A stretch of 64,000 bases of DNA, taken from assembly GCA_000181795.3 (NCBI GenBank), contig CM012955.1, forward strand, positions 1,033,956 to 1,097,955, given 5' to 3'. The notes under the pieces were generated by a model. It did not search any database. It saw nothing but the letters and a program-made list of their open reading frames with translations, and was not told where the DNA came from. The stretch is from Trichinella spiralis. Its lineage: Eukaryota; Nematoda; Enoplea; Trichinellida; Trichinellidae. This document shows positions 37,060 to 49,100 of the stretch, one piece after another. Each line of letters starts with the position of its first letter. The stretch's first letter is position 1. A program made the position numbers and the translations under genes.

Positions 37060-38898
37060 TCAAGCTCTGGTCAACAGCACACTTTGACGAACAAATTCGC
37101 TTGTACAAAGGCAAAAATTAGCAAAAGAACAAACCTAAATTAAAACAAAAATATAATTCAAACATTTGGAATAAAAAACAATTTGTTTTTTTTAATTTCA
37201 CATATTGCACATTATTTTTTTTCAAACATCAATTTCTGTAAGGGAGCATGTTCTTACTGTAGCAATAATCCATTGCGTATAAAATCGGTCTTCGGCATTG
37301 TGAAAATGTTTTTCATCGTAAGCGTACCAACTCATAATGGTCCCACTGATCAAATAAGCTAATCCGGCTATTCCATGGTAAATTATTGTCTAAATTGAAT
37401 GAAAAAGAAAAAAAAAGTTTTCTTCTGCCTATAAAATTAATTAGCAAACTTGTTGTTCGAAGTATGCAAAAAAGGTAACATGGAATAAATTGATGCTCAT
37501 TCTCCTCCTCCTCCTCCTCCTCTTTGTTCTTGTTCAGCGCACAGAAACGATAATTTGAAATGAAATAAAGTTTTGGCTTACTAGTCGATCAGGTGAAATT
37601 TGAAAATATCGATCAATTCGCAATATGAGAACGAATGCTAACAGAATATTTCCAATCATCGATGCGACAACGGCAGTGGCGGCGAATATTTGTCCCGAAA
37701 ATTCGGGGCACGTCAACGGCCAATTGCATACTTTATTCACAAATAAAGCATCGATATCGTCGTCATCAAATCCATCATCCTCATCATAGTTCAAGTCAAC
37801 AGTCTTCACTTTTTGGGCAACATTATAACAATGGGGAATTATCAACGATGCTACCAGTATCAAAGCGATCACCTATGAAAAAGAACAAAATTAAGAACAG
37901 CTAATTGTGTATTTCAATTTATTGAACTTCTTTTCATCATTATTGTTTGATATTTTCATTTTCCATAAATAATCCATCAAAGATGTCAAATTTTATTACT
38001 ATTATTATTGTTGTTGTTACAATTTGCGTTTTTGTCAAATGGAAATTAGCGCAATTCATCATATTATGCTGCTTTGAATATTGCAAACAGTTGATCAAAA
38101 AACGATTGTTCAGATAAGAGTACTGTATTGAAAGAAAACAATTATTACAAAATGACGGGGAAAAAATAATAATAATAAACAAGTGACGTTCGATGATGTC
38201 GACTTTTGATTTGAATGTGTCAGAAATAAAAGAGAAACGAACAGAGAATGGAAATGATGTGGCGAGAGAAATAATTCGTTGAGCTCAAAAGATGCAAAAA
38301 ACAGGGCTGACGTAGGATAGTAAATTATTCAATTTGAAATAGTATTATCAATTTAAATAAAATGAAAAATTCAATTTATTGATGGAATATATTGAAAATT
38401 ATTCACTTATTCAATCGATCAACTGTTATATTTATATATTTATTTTTTTGAATGAACTTGCATTCGTTTGAATTTCTAGTTATTTAGATCAAAAGAAAAA
38501 CAAACATCATCGAAAGTACTTGCGAATCAAATGCAAAAAAACGACTAAGCATCTTTTTGTCACTTTAAGAATCACAGTTTACATTTCAGTACATGAAGTG
38601 TCTTTTTTTCATTTAGTACTTGAACAAATGTAAATATATTTTTATTAAAAAAAAGAATAAATAATACGCTAGCTTCATGGATATTAAAATGAATTTTAAT
38701 AATATGAAATTTAATATTTCATAATTTGATTTGACACAAAATCCAACAACTCACCAATTGAACCGTCAACATTGCACATCCAACGCTGGTCAACCATCGC
38801 TTGTCAATTTTGTTGGACAAACGTTTGAGAGAATATTTGAAATTCTGGGGAAATTTTCTCTGCGATTTCGTTTCCGAATTTTCCGCATTTCCACTCAT
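37060..38898 (-). CDS. Unidentified four-TM membrane protein (tetraspan-like)
   Basis: Not recognised by name. Model (minus): 38898-38755, 37872-37582, 37389-37258, 37134-37060, all phase-0 introns, 213 aa. Seen: a basic cytosolic N-terminus (about 35 residues); TM1 spanning exons 1-2 (AMLTVQL then VIALILVASLII); an acidic loop with DEDDGFDDDDIDALF and cysteines (CNWPLTC); TM2 (ATAVVASMIGNILLAFVLIL); TM3 (IIYHGIAGLAYLISGTIM); and TM4 starting QWIIAT and completed by the last exon. Topology and length fit the claudin/clarin/MARVEL-type tetraspan group; YHGIAGLAYLISG recalls clarin TM3, but this is a weak resemblance. If the last donor is not used the protein ends at 37222 with 200 aa and an incomplete TM4. 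First-intron length is 882 nt. Confidence 0.7.
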
Positions 38899-41138
38899 CT
38901 GGTGAAATATGAAATCAAAATTAAACAATAATAATAATAATAAATTTACAAATGAAAGTTACGTTTTTCTTTTCAAATAATCGCGACATTTGGGCTTGTT
39001 GAGAAATTAAATTGCGATCATTTGTATTATTTATAAATTTGGAACGTTTTCTCAAGTAGATGAAATCAAATATATATTCAAAGTTGAAATTTTGAAAATT
39101 GAACAGTACAACAACAACATCAGCAGCACAATAGATGCAACAGAAAAATATACAGTCGATGCAAACGTGAACAAAATTAGCTGATTGGAAAATTGTTTAG
39201 TTAAGGCTCTGCGTTGATTAGCTGAGCAAATTTGGTTATTGTCTTGCTTTGACACGTCTGCAGAGTACAGACTAAACAGTATCAGGAAGGGGTGGTGGCA
39301 GGATAATGGAGGATTATGCAGATTTTTTGAAGTGCGAAAAAGCGAGCATGAAAGCGCTTGATCGAGCTGTTTCGGGGCAGTACGACGAGAAAGTAGAAGC
39401 GGAATATTGAAGCGGGAGTGTCAAGCTGACGCAGAAATTATTGTAGATGTCAGAAGTGTCCAGGTTGGAGCTGGTTTTGACGGGCGTTTCCCATTTTTGC
39501 TGTCACTGAAAACACATCCTGGCCGAATGTTGTTTCACGGCAGCTGAATTTGGAAACGCTCGTTCTGCTGTTCAAAATTTCCCACGAGAAAATTTCTCTA
39601 TTCGCGCTTGGACAAAGCGGCCAACAAACATACACACAAAATGGAAATCCGACAAAGTCTGCCCCCCTCCCTTCTTCCACTTCCCCATTCTAAAGCTAGC
39701 TAGCTTAAACAAAAAGCACCGAAGAATTGATGCGCTCAACTGAGGCACTTTTCTCTCTTACGCAACTTTCAATCTCGCCTGGCGACTAATATCAATTGGA
39801 AACTTAATTTCCCAATTATTTATCGTAATGGTTTAATAAAAACAACAATTCATCATTTTAAAATTATCCATTCAACGCAGGCATGCTAATTTTTTCCACT
39901 ACTCAACTAGAATTCACATCTGGAGATTCACATCATGCACGCTTGTTGCTCGTAAAGTTATACTTGCAATTATTCTAAATACATATGCATGTATAATAAA
40001 AAAATAAAATACAATTGCAAACAAACATTCTTTGCAAAAAATTTTATGAATAATAATTCAAAATCCAATGATTCTGCTAGTCAATAAAGTGAACAAAAAG
40101 AAGCAATACATTATGCAATCAAATGCATTCATTCAACAGTAAATTATTTATTAATTTCATTAATAATTATAACAAATTATTTTCCACTATAGCATAAAGT
40201 TTTCAAATATTAAAAAGAAAAAGGAAAAAATTCCTTTTTCAACGATAAATAAGCGAACGCGCAAAGCGAAATACGACGCCACTCGTGTTCCAAACAAATT
40301 GCTATTTATACCCTGTTTTTTGTTTATTTTTAGCTTATCATCGCAAAATAGGACACGTCAAATTTTATTTGAAAAATTTGCATAAATTACAATTGCCAAT
40401 GATGAAGAGATGAAAAAAAAACATATACAACAACGAAAGCATACCGAAAGTAAAAACAGCAATTTTCATCATTTATTGCAACACGTACAGATTTTGTATT
40501 TGTAAATTTAAATTTACAACTGCTATTGAAATTTTATAAAAACCACAATTTGATTTGGACTTTTGCCACAACGCAAAATTGAGCAAACAGAATGTGAATA
40601 TTGTTCACGAAAAGTCGAATTGTGAAATGCATCGTCGTGCGTGGCGATACAACATCAACTGCACACAGTAAATATAATAAATAATTTCATTCACGTGTCT
40701 GTGAATGATATATTAAAATTACTCTTCTGCAGTTGATCAAAAAAGAAAATAACAATAAACAAAATAGCAAGCTTCAAAAATAGCGCTTTTGATCCACCTA
40801 TCGTCGTCCATGCTATAATGGCAGGCAACGTTGTTGATAAAGTGATGACGGATGATGATATTTGAAAATGGAAATTTTCATCGACGTTCAATTTGCTGAA
40901 CACTACTCCATCATTGCTGCAACATCAATTTTGCTAACATGTTCGAACGGTGAACAATTTTAAAAAAAATATTTTTTTTCAACTGATATGCAATGCAAAA
41001 ATAATTTTCCATTTTTAATAAGAAAAAATAATTCAAGATCGAATACTGTATAGAACAAATTGATTATGCAAATTTTCCACATCTTGTTGTTAATACTCTT
41101 AAATAATATATCGATTGTTGAATGTGTGTAGCTTGGTA
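38899..41138. other. Intergenic DNA with a GC-richer promoter-like block
   Basis: The block at about 39250-39720 is noticeably richer in GC than its surroundings and lies 350-800 bp upstream of the membrane-protein gene, so it may be its promoter and 5' UTR. The rest is AT-rich and ends in the 3' flank of MED17. No gene recognised. Confidence 0.4.
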
Positions 41139-43766
41139 TTATTTATCGTCTATGATAGTGAGTAGCGTTTCAAGTCTGTGCAACACTGACGTACCAGCCA
41201 TACTATTCAGATCTATTGGCACGTAAGCATCCGGCGTACAGTTGTGCCAATTGTCCCAGGACGGATTTTCACCGTCGATTTTTAGTAAAAATACTTGCAC
41301 TTGGTCCGAATCGAGTGGATACAAAATGCGCAGAAGGCTGTAATAAAATTTAAACCTGATCTTTGTTCAAAATTATTCAATCATCATTCATACTAAGTAG
41401 CACAAGGACTGACGATGGTTATTGTCGGCGTCACGGAACCGTTGCTGTCCATTATACACAGGGAAGAGGTAATCGTCTGCCAATCCAGCGGTCGAATGAC
41501 CATACCAATAGTGCTGATAAAATATTGTCGACACTGCGAAATAAATGGTAATTTCAAAAAAAAGTCAATTTCATTGATAAATTGTAAATTTCAAAATTCA
41601 CCTTCATCTTTACATATGTAATCAACTCGTCCACGCAACCTACCATCTTCACCGTGCTGCAATCTTTCGATGTAATCACAATTCTATTGAACGACACTTC
41701 GATCATAATTGTAAACCTGCGATTTCAAAATTGAATAATAATAATTATTATTATTAAATAGAAATTTTTGTCAAACCTCCCGCAATATTCATAAAATGGT
41801 ATAACTAAACTCAAGCGTGCAATCGTGTTATAACGACAACAATCATAACACCAATACACAGTCATGACTGGATCTTTCTGAGCTGATGACAACTGATCCA
41901 ATGCCTTCTTCATCCTGAAATGCAATTTTTTATTTAACAGCAAAAATTCAACGCTTCACAACTTCACTAACTCTGTAATCAATATGTAATGTCGAGCATC
42001 ATCCAAAATACTGTGCAAGATAAATGATGGCTGACATTCTTCCAAGTGTTCAATCTGTTCTTGGCTTTTCATCTCAACACCGGCCAACGGTGCCGGGTGT
42101 GTCTGAATAATCAACGGCGCAGTGATCGGCTTGGTGCTGACAAAATTGCCCACCATGTCTATCAGGTACATGTATCGGCTGCATACGCGCTGCTTGAGTG
42201 CAAAAATGCACTGCAGTTTCGTTTCGGCTATTAAACGTTTCGTGCGTTTGTCTTTAGGCATGTTCTTCCTAGCTTCTTCGAGCTCTTCCCTTGAAAATAA
42301 CGAAACAAGCACAGCATTCCTGCTGTCCAATCTTATTATGAGGAAATCTCTGTAAATGAACGACGTGTTATCATGGAACACAATCGCTTCTTTGGAAATC
42401 TGCAACAAAAAATTCAGACCGAAAAAAACTGCTTGTGCTTGATTTGCATAAAATTGACGAATACCAATAAAAACAAATCTCGAAACAGCATTGATGACTG
42501 AGCCACTTCTAACCTGTCCTTCCAGGTGACGATCGGCTTGGCTGTCAATTCCAACGTTGTTGAATTCGAAACGACCTGACGCATATACGGAACCAACTTG
42601 AGGAAATGCTTGCCAGTTATTAAATGTATCCTCAACTGTCGATTTTCTTTCAAATCGTCTGGCAATAGAATTTTCAACGTCGACGTCTCCATTGAAGGAT
42701 GCTTTTCCAGATTCAAACAATTTTCCTTGCGAATTATTTCAAATGTCGACTGAGGAGGAAACTTTGGCAAACCTGCACCCGGATTCGAGCACACAAACAA
42801 AAAGAAGCAGATGCAGACAAGAAACCATACATAAACAAACAAACATACAGTGACCTAAAGATAAATCGCCGAGAATTGAATTTTTCGACTTTCTCAAACG
42901 CCAATATTTTCTCATTTCAGCCATCTCGCGCAAATAAGTCGACTCTTCATCCGGCTGCATCGCCTGTTGGATCGACCCTATTCCGCTCAGCTTTACCTTC
43001 TGTTTTCCCACAAAATCCAGCAAAACATTACTTGTAATTGACAACGCCTGTCCAAAAGACAAATAATTCATTTCGAAAAATAATACGCATAAATTTCAAA
43101 TTACCTTTCTTTTGGCAAACAGTGCGTACGCATCACCACTTTTAAACATTGGTTTGCTGTCGTCTGACATCTCATGCATTGCTGCGTCGAAGGCCATGTA
43201 TCGACCAGTCATTGTAACTTTTATCAAATCCATCAAAACAACCATCTCTGTAAGCGCAGAACTAAAATAATTCAAATTTCAATCGTCATAATTTTTTAAC
43301 AAAAAAACAGGAAAAAATGATCAGAAAATACAAATATAACAGTTATTACAGTAGAACGCAGAATTGTGAAATGTAAAATAAACCATCAAAATCGAAACTG
43401 AATTATTGATGAAGATAAACAGAAAATGCATACTGCAATGATCTCGCAACGTTCTCCCAAGCAGCACGGCCTGAAGTTGGATCATCCGCTTTTGCCGTTC
43501 TACTTATAGTTGACAAATTTCTACTGCTTTTTCCAACCAGTTTCGACCATCGAACATTATGCGCTAACTCAGCCACGTGATCATTGTAATGCAACGGTCT
43601 ATAATATAAATTTCTATACACCAATCACATAATAAAATAATAAAACATACTGCAAGTATCTTTCGACACCACTGAATGATATATCGAACACTTTCCATTC
43701 ACGTAAAGGCTCAACAGCAACCAACAGTTTCTGCTCTTCTTCATCATCGGCATCTCCAGAATTCAT
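41139..43766 (-). CDS. MED17: Mediator complex subunit 17
   Basis: Head-module scaffold subunit of Mediator, linking transcription factors to RNA polymerase II. Ten exons (minus): 43766-43651, 43598-43434, 43261-43105, 43047-42855, 42772-42465, 42399-41972, 41914-41777, 41716-41602, 41533-41394, 41337-41139; every junction in phase, 652 aa (human 651). Diagnostic segments are the conserved middle (YWRLRKSKNSILGDLSLG, then STFEIIRKENCLNLEK), WKDRLEVAQSSMLFRDLF followed by SKEAI, and a C-terminus of family-like length. The N-terminus is acidic (GDADDEEEQKL) as in other MED17 proteins. The first ATG of the first exon was used, shortly after an in-frame stop. The gene is divergent from ANP32, with 1,066 bp between the two start codons. 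Confidence 0.93.
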
Positions 43767-44832
43767 ACTTCACTAACTAAGAAATTATTTATAACGAAAA
43801 AAAACAAATTCTCGTTGTTTAAATAAAAACGGTACTCTTCGAAAGCAAAATGTATAATATAAATATAAACATAGTTCAAATAAACATTTTAAAAAACATA
43901 TTTAAAGAAACCTGACTGTAAAAAAATTAAAATTAAAATTACTGCCAATTTGACAATACAAATTAAATTACAAAATAAAATTACATGACAAATACAATAA
44001 GAATAATCAAGATCAAGTTGATGAAAAATTTTTTAATACAATTTCGCACTATACATTGTTTATAAACGGTAAAATTATAATCTGTTACGATAATAAAGCC
44101 ATTCGTTCTTGTAAATTATAACTGATTACGAATTTAATTATCGGGATTACAAAAGGCTGATAGACTGTATTATGTGAACCTTTGTATCACTTTATTTCAT
44201 AACTTATCTGCTTAATAATTGATAATTTATATAATATTATTTTACATTTCAGCATAAATTAATTAATTCATGATAAGTATAAACGCAAAGATTAATCTTA
44301 GCGCAGAAAATAAAAATATAAAAGTAGAAAATTGAAGAAATGAACTGAAAGTCATAAAGCAAAATAAATATAAAAACTTAAATATTTTAACATGAAATTA
44401 TTTTTATTGTAAAATTACAAACAAAGGACATCTCACCATGGCACAGTTTGTACAGTTAAAAATTCTACAATACCAATTCACTGTTCACTTCATAAATCAT
44501 AAATATTAATTTTAAATAAAATTACTGCAACAATTTTAAAATTAAATATATCAAGGATAATTTTATTTATTTAAAAATTTTTAAACTGCAATTACTTAAA
44601 CGAAAACACCGGTATACTGTATTTTTGTAACAAATAAGTTTCTTATAATCAAGATGAAAGCATCTTTTATTTTATTGGTTGGTTCATGAGATGGCGTCAT
44701 TACTAGCCAATCAGATTTCGAATTAGGGAATTGGCGACGTGCCATCCTCTTTAGCCTTGCTCTCTGTCATTTTGAATTTTGGTTTCGTGCGAGCTGGTCG
44801 AATTTGCAATTTCATTTGCAGATCTCTAGAAA
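43767..44832. promoter_or_regulatory. Divergent promoter region of MED17 and ANP32
   Basis: Separates two housekeeping genes transcribed away from each other. A CCAAT box at 44707-44711 in a GC-richer patch (44690-44830) sits 122-126 bp upstream of the ANP32 ATG. The rest is very AT-rich. Shared regulation is inference from arrangement only. Confidence 0.4.
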
Positions 44833-46134
44833 ATGGAAAAATCGAAAACAAGTCAGGCTTTGGAATTGGCGATGAAAGGTCGTGAACCTGAGCAGGTAAC
44901 TTGCATGCTGGCGATGAAAGCTAATGTTTATTTTAATTCATGTTTTTGTGACGAATGTTCTAAATATTTTCACTTTTCCACAGCTATTTTATTTATAACT
45001 GTTGTGTAGTATACCTGTCTGCGTTGATTTATTTAGACGGTGGCTTTGTGTTTGGATAATTGTCGTAATCCAGACATTGAGCAGTTGAGTGAGCGATTTG
45101 TTAATTTGGAAGAACTGAGTTTGGTTAATGTAGGTCTTCAGTCTTTGAAAAAATTTCCGAAGTTAGAATCTTTGAAAAAGGTTTGTTCATATTTTTCTTT
45201 CATTTAATCAATCGTGATTAATATATTTGAGCAATTTTTAATATTTAGCTTGATTTGAGTGACAATTTTATTGCGAATGGTTTGGAAAATTTGTTAAATT
45301 GCCCAAACCTGAAGCATATTCAATTAAATGGAAACAAGATCAATGATTTCCAGCAGTTGGAATGCTTGGTAAGCACGGTGAATGTTTGCGAAATCATTTT
45401 ATTTGAAAAAAAGTTATTTTAGAAAGAGTTGAAAAATCTGACGCACTTAGATTTGTTCAACTGTGGTGTTACCGACGAGGAAGGTTATCGACAAAGGATT
45501 TTTGCGATGATTCCTCAGTTGAAGTACGTGGATGGAGTAGACGCAAATGATGAATATGAGGATTCAGACGCAGAATATGATGTTGAAGGTAGAAATATAT
45601 TTAACCACGATTTGTGTTATTTCTTCATTGCTATATTTAGATGAAGAAGAGGAAGATGCAGAAGATGAAGATCAGGAAGGTGAGCATTTTGGTACTTTTG
45701 TTTAAAAGCATTTAATTGCTTCTATTTACAGACGAAGAACGTGGAAGTGATGATGACGAAGAGGAGGAGGAGGAAGAAGATGAAGAAGAAGAAGAAGAGG
45801 ATGAAGAAGCTGAAGTTGAGGCGGAGGACAGTGATGGCGAGGAAATTGAGAATGAAGAAGAGGGTGAAGGCGAAAGCCAGGTAACTTTACAAAATTTATT
45901 GGGCTAATATATAGATTAGAGCGTGACTTTGAAATTTCATTGTTGTTTCTTTATTAGGAAGAAGACGAAGAAGATATTAATAATGACGGAATAGACGAAG
46001 AAGATGAAGATGAAGTAGTGCCAGAAGGTTTGAGAACCGTTTTCGATTTGTGCTAGATTAATGTATATAATTTTGCATATTTTTCTTTAGTTCGTGGCAA
46101 AAAACGTAAACACGAAGATGACGACGTCTATTGA
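44833..46134 (+). CDS. ANP32: ANP32 acidic leucine-rich nuclear phosphoprotein
   Basis: Histone-binding chaperone family, also acting in PP2A inhibition and mRNA export. Eight exons: 44833-44895, 45037-45180, 45249-45368, 45423-45588, 45641-45679, 45732-45880, 45958-46027, 46091-46134; in phase, 264 aa. Residues 1-150 form the LRR domain (LCLDNCRNPDIEQL, LEELSLVNVGL, LDLSDNFI, LKHIQLNGNKI, LTHLDLFNCGVT) with the LRR cap around YVDGVDANDEYEDSD. Residues 165-250 are almost wholly Asp/Glu. The end KKRKHEDDD matches the ANP32 nuclear signal. Family length 230-270 aa. It is the only ANP32 seen; whether it is A-, B- or E-like cannot be said. Poly(A) signal at 46242-46247. Confidence 0.96.
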
Positions 46135-49100
46135 GCCGCAAAATGTTATTACAAGACAATTTTACAGTTAAAAAAATACTTGGATTAAAAATAATCTCAT
46201 TTAATTCTGAAATTATGCGGCATATATAGTTTTAGAGAGACAATAAAGTGTATAAAAACGTCAATGTTTTTACTGTCGATGCATTAGTAAATATAAAATG
46301 AGTTGAACTGCATATGCAAGTTCGTAAATGTATAAAAATATATTTAAAGACTTTCCGAAAATGGTGCAATGTTTTTACTAGAAAGTAAATTGAATAATTA
46401 TTGATTTACGCAGTCTTAAATGTTTTAGTTAAAAATGTAGATTGTGTTGAACAATTACAGAATTGGGTCGCTTGCAATTTTCAATGTTTTGAACGGATGT
46501 ATGTAATTTTTAATTCAAATTTTAATTTATAAAAATGTTAGGGCCAATTTTAAAGATATAACTATATTTTTAATTACATTTAGAGCTGTTCCTTATAATT
46601 TAAATAGTTAAAGATTTTCAGGTTGTAAGTAATTTTAATGCAATATATGATAAATATTAACGAAAATAATATAATTAATATTAATGCATATTTTTAAATA
46701 TGATATTCATTCAATTAATATAATAATCTACTTGAACATGCCACGATACAAAACTGGGTCACGTGTCCATTAAAAGTTACGTATGTAACGCCATCAAGAA
46801 ATAAAAATAAAAAATAGAATTTTTGATTAAAATAATTAATTTTATTTTTTAAATATTTTTTTGTTATATTTGGGTTAAACTTTTCTTCTTCGACATACAC
46901 ACATCGAATAGCTTAATTTATCTTTTTGTTCTCAAGCATACTGTAATGTTTATATGTTACTTTTTGTGATTTTTCTCTTTCTCAAGTGCTTTTGGTGTAA
47001 TTACAAATTTGAAAGATCATTGAATATAAAATTAGAAAATCGAAAAATGCAACATCATTAAACATTATATAAAATAACACTTGTAAAAGTTGCGTAATTT
47101 CAAAATCACAGAATAATTTTAAAATTCAACAATTTTTATCTTTATCATAGCAGATTGTAACTTTTTTTATCTGTGCTGCAATATTCGATTTGTCTTTATG
47201 ATATATGAAGTGTCTAAGTGAAATTGCGCTCTGTTAGCTTCAACATTATCATATAAGCAGGATGAATAAGTAATTACTTGATTGTAGTGAATTAAAATAA
47301 AAAAAGTTGATCTGCTTATTTATTTTGAAAACAATGTTGAAACGTCATTTTTTCATTTAGCATTCCTAAAATGTTGCTTCTTTTAAACAGCCGAGTAAAC
47401 TGCACATGTTAACAGTTGTCAGTTTGTTGGACAACGATCTCATTTAAGCATTATAGGTCATTGAGGGATTAACACAAAAATGTTGAAACCATACACTGAC
47501 CTGTCTGTGTAAAGCTTTATTGTCATCATTTTGATTAAGGAGAACTACTGGTGTTAGTCTTCGAACAATTGTATCACCGTTTCAAACTTATCAAATCACT
47601 TATCAAAGCGTTGCTATAGTTATGGAAAATTATGTAAATGCAAATGTCCCTTTTTTCATTATGTTTAAAAATTCAGGAATTTCCAAAAAAATTCAAATTT
47701 CAAACTGTCTTTGAAAATTTGCATTTTGCTTAACGGAAACGAAGAGCATCAGAGAAAAATTTAATCATATTCATTCATTAATTTCAAGCATCCCTGGTCA
47801 ATTTTTTAAAAAATAACTCATTCCGTTTATTACAATCGACATATTCTTCAATATGTTTCTTCTTTTTATTTTGTTTTTGCATTCAAGTTTAATTTTAGAA
47901 ATATGAAATTGTTGAGTAGTGAAAATATTTTTCTAGAAACAAACTTTTCCCAGCTGATGATAATTAATGAACGTTTGATGAATATCAGATTATTTATTTA
48001 ACACCATCTTTATTCTCTAGTTTCATATAAAAATAATTTTGCTTCTGAAAATTTTGGGCAGAACAGTTTGAAAATATGCATCATTGATTACATTTTATTG
48101 AACAATTTGTTAGCAAACAAATGCTGCCGCGTGAAATTAGGTCAAGCGGTCCGTAGCGTGTACAATGTTATCAGAATGTGGAGAGATTATGTTACTATTC
48201 TGCTTATCAGTATGAAAACATGTAATAGTCTAATTAAAAGGTATAAGTCTTTAATAAGCAAGAGCCTATGAATAAGTTTTCACTGTTTAACTTACGTTCT
48301 GCTTTGGAAATAAAATGTGAAAGCTATCAATGCTGTCAATTACATAAATAATAATAGTGAGATTGAAAAGGTTGTGGACAAGCATGTGTACGGTATGAGT
48401 TTTTTTTTATAATCTGGCTATGATCACTTTAAATATTCTGTTCAATATTTAATATGTCGCGGGTTGATTCAGAATTAATCACCTTAATAAATAATGCTAA
48501 TTTAAAACAAACGAAACTCGGCTAATGTTTTGTACAATATTTGTTCAATAGTGCAGACGTGGAAAAAGGCGAGTGCCGTTGAAATTGGAATTAAAAAATT
48601 TTTCCTTTGATTGATGTAATTAACGGACGGAGAAAAAAAGTAATGATCAACGGCAGAAATTAGCATTTGAATTTTGCCGCTTATAAATTTTTCATGTCCG
48701 CTTCGCTTGAATTCGAAGCCCATTAGTTGGACAGAAAATCTCAACGTTGATCTTATCTAATCAATTTGTCATAACATGCATTGTGAACATTCAAACGATT
48801 CCAATCGCTAGTAAAACAAACACTATAAACAATAGAAATAAAAACTATGCATAATTTAAATTTATTATTTTTTGTTTTTCAAAAAATTTTTTACATCTCC
48901 TCCAAAAAGTAGTTGTGATGATGCTGGTGGATTTTAATCGATGAAATTCTACTTGGGCAAATTGATAATTTTCTTTCAATGAAATGTTACAACGATTATA
49001 CATGTATTTGTGAAGCGGCTATTTCATTCATAGAATTATGCAGTAATTTTGATTTTCCGTCTTCATTTAAAATGGCCTGTCGTCTTAGGGACACTTTGGC

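Noticed and set aside
42699-43037. Plus-strand 112-codon frame over MED17
   Set aside because: Antisense to two well-aligned MED17 exons; no similarity of its own.
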